From an uncultured Candidatus Saccharibacteria bacterium (lineage in GTDB: Bacteria > Patescibacteriota > Saccharimonadia > Saccharimonadales > Saccharimonadaceae): a DNA stretch of 6,874 nt. Positions 5,207-6,874 of the stretch are shown in pieces; position 1 is the stretch's first letter, and each line of letters starts with the position of its first letter. The translations under genes were made by a program, and so were the position numbers. The notes under the pieces were generated by a model. The model saw nothing but the letters and a program-made list of their open reading frames with translations, made no database searches and was not told the DNA's origin. Location of the stretch: the NCBI GenBank assembly GCA_948477625.1, contig CAOLNK010000014.1:1-6874 (forward strand), given 5' to 3'.

Positions 5207-6874
5207 TTAGAGGATTGATGGGGGGTCGAGCTCTAGATGGAACTTTTGGAAGGGGATGAGGGATTTTTGCAAGCGGGCGCGTGAGGTGGATTTGATGATG
5301 AGTTGCCAAGTGAAGCCACGGCTGGTGCGCTCGTGAAAAGCTGGCGTGGGCGGAGAAACTTGGATACCTGGGGTGCGGCTAAGCATTTGGTGAGCTTGCT
5401 TAATTTTGGCGAGGGTGGTTTTTTCGGTTTTGTAGGTAATAGCAAGGCGGGCGAGGTAGGTGAAGGGGGGTAAGGCTTGGGTATGGCGCTTTTGTAGGAG
5501 ATATTTGGCAAAGGCGGAATAATCAGCCTTTATGGCGGTTTGAATGACAGGATGATCGGGTTGGTAAGTCTGCACAATGACGTTGGCAGTATCTAGATGA
5601 CCGCGCCCGACGCGACCAATGACTTGCGTAAGAAGCTCGAAGCTGCGCTCTTCGGCGGCAAAATCAGGCAAAGCGAGGCCAGCATCGGCTTGAACAATCC
5701 CTACGGTGGCGAGATGGGGTAAATCTAGCCCACGGGCGAGGGTTTGAGTGCCGATGAGGATATCGATTTCGCCAGACTTGACGGCTTGATAGAGGTGGGC
5801 GAGGCTAGTAGCTTTCTTATTATCACCGTCAAAGCGGGTGATTTTGGCATTCGGAAAAAGACGACTGAGTTCGGTTTCGAGAAGTTTGGTGCCAAAACCT
5901 TTGTGTACGACATCGGGGTGGTGACAATTGGGGCAGGACGAAGGGACCCTTTCCTCGTGACCACAGATGTGACAGGTGAGGAGGTAGCCATCAGCATGTA
6001 AAGTCATTGGGAGGTAACACTCGGGACAAAGTGCCTGCCAGCCGCACTCTTCACAGATAGTTAGAGGAGAAGAGCCGCGGCGATTATGAAAAATCAAGGT
6101 TTGGTGATGATTTTGTAGATTTTCGCTGATTTTGGCAAGTAGTTGGTTGGAAAAATAGCGGTTTTTGAGAAAATTGGTACGGTCCTTGAGATCGACGATG
6201 GTGATTTCGGGGTCGATGGCGGTGGTTTTGGCCTTCTGGGAGAGCTCAATTAGGGAATTGTGGGTTTTGGCGAGGTGATAATCGACGATATTAGGGGTGG
6301 CAGTGCCAGCAATACAGGGGATTTGGCATTGGCTGGCGATAAAACTAGCTAAGCGGAGGGCAGAATAGCGCGGGGTATTTTCTTGATAATAGGCTCCTTC
6401 GTGGGCCTCGTCGATAATAATTAGGCCGAGGTTACCAATGGGAGAAAGGAGGGCGGAGCGTGGCCCGATGACGATTTGTGGGGTTACTGCATCGCCACAA
6501 GTTGTTTCGAGAAGCGCGAGCCAGGTTTTTCTTCGTTCAGTGAGGGTTTGGTTAGAGTGAATAAGGGTAACAAGATTGCCAAAGGTTTGTTCAAAAATCT
6601 TGACTAATTGGCTAGTGAGGGCAATTTCTGGCACTAGGAGAATGACTGATTTTTGCTGTTTAAGGGTGTCTGCGGCCATTTTAAGGTAGATATTGGTTTT
6701 ACCGCTACCAGTAACGCCTCGGAGCAGACGGGTGGCTCCTGGGGCCTGCTGGAGGGCTTCTAGCGCGGCTTTCTGGGCTTGGTTGAGCTCAATTAGCGGC
6801 AAGTGCAAAACATCAAGGCTACTAACGTTTGCCTTGAGAGACCCACTCGAGCGCCCGTCTTTACGGGGCTCTCG
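5207..6874 (-). CDS. priA: Primosomal helicase PriA, N-terminus outside the window
   Basis: Superfamily 2 3'-5' DNA helicase that reloads the replisome at stalled forks. The visible 555 residues hold Walker A GVTGSGKT (6695-6718), LLVPEIALTSQL, the Walker B box DEAH (near 6401-6412; PriA often has DEEH), GTATP, a zinc-binding segment with four paired cysteines (CEEC, CPEC, CHIC, CPNC; about 5920-6057), GTQTLARGLDLP and the arginine-finger motif QVIGRVGRG (GRAGR in most relatives). The frame stays open to the window edge, upstream of the TTG at 6808, with no stop, ATG or ribosome site in those 22 codons, so I treat the gene as partial rather than starting at TTG. Missing are the N-terminal 3'-end-binding and winged-helix domains (roughly 180-200 residues in E. 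coli PriA). First visible gene of the priA-def-fmt operon. Confidence 0.95.
   Translation of the reverse strand, partial: REPRKDGRSSGSLKANVSSLDVLHLPLIELNQAQKAALEALQQAPGATRLLRGVTGSGKTNIYLKMAADTLKQQKSVILLVPEIALTSQLVKIFEQTFGNLVTLIHSNQTLTERRKTWLALLETTCGDAVTPQIVIGPRSALLSPIGNLGLIIIDEAHEGAYYQENTPRYSALRLASFIASQCQIPCIAGTATPNIVDYHLAKTHNSLIELSQKAKTTAIDPEITIVDLKDRTNFLKNRYFSNQLLAKISENLQNHHQTLIFHNRRGSSPLTICEECGWQALCPECYLPMTLHADGYLLTCHICGHEERVPSSCPNCHHPDVVHKGFGTKLLETELSRLFPNAKITRFDGDNKKATSLAHLYQAVKSGEIDILIGTQTLARGLDLPHLATVGIVQADAGLALPDFAAEERSFELLTQVIGRVGRGHLDTANVIVQTYQPDHPVIQTAIKADYSAFAKYLLQKRHTQALPPFTYLARLAITYKTEKTTLAKIKQAHQMLSRTPGIQVSPPTPAFHERTSRGFTWQLIIKSTSRARLQKSLIPFQKFHLELDPPSIL

Overview
The window looks like a chromosomal piece of a small-genome bacterium of the Patescibacteria/CPR type, most likely Saccharibacteria. 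This is inferred from four things: compact Def and Fmt proteins, a short acidic DUF5663-like protein, extended -10 promoters (TGCTATAAT) that sit almost on top of start codons, and a diversity-generating-retroelement (DGR) type reverse transcriptase. TAA, TAG and TGA all act as stops, so the recoded TGA of Gracilibacteria/Absconditabacteria is not in use.

Right half (minus strand, 3803-6874): a housekeeping operon priA > def > fmt. priA runs off the right edge, so its N-terminus is missing. def has its own extended -10 directly after the priA stop. The fmt start overlaps the def stop by 8 nt. Def and Fmt act on N-formyl-methionine at the two ends of its life (removal after translation, addition to initiator tRNA). 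PriA restarts replication forks.

Middle (1170-3725): a divergent promoter region near 3367-3431 serves a small DUF5663-like gene on the plus strand and a two-gene retroelement operon on the minus strand. The first gene of that operon encodes a 331-residue protein whose C-terminal part looks like an Avd-type four-helix bundle. The second, overlapping by 8 nt, encodes a 402-residue reverse transcriptase with YVDD and the IGNLTSQ motif typical of DGR enzymes. No template repeat/variable repeat pair or C-type-lectin-like target could be found in the window, so the DGR call rests on the RT and the Avd-like partner.

Left part (1-1170): about 520 bases with no convincing protein gene but dense inverted repeats, including five back-to-back hairpins at 277-429 and an intrinsic terminator at 517-550. 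It probably makes a structured RNA that I cannot assign to a known class. It is followed by a 38-codon ORF with a perfect Shine-Dalgarno on the minus strand (518-634) and a small plus-strand protein (754-1092) resembling CdiA-CT/BECR-type RNase domains. That protein's promoter points to a start in another frame, suggesting a one-base frameshift.

The most interesting parts are the retroelement module with its enlarged Avd-like protein, the unassigned structured RNA, and the RNA-terminator-nuclease layout at the left.
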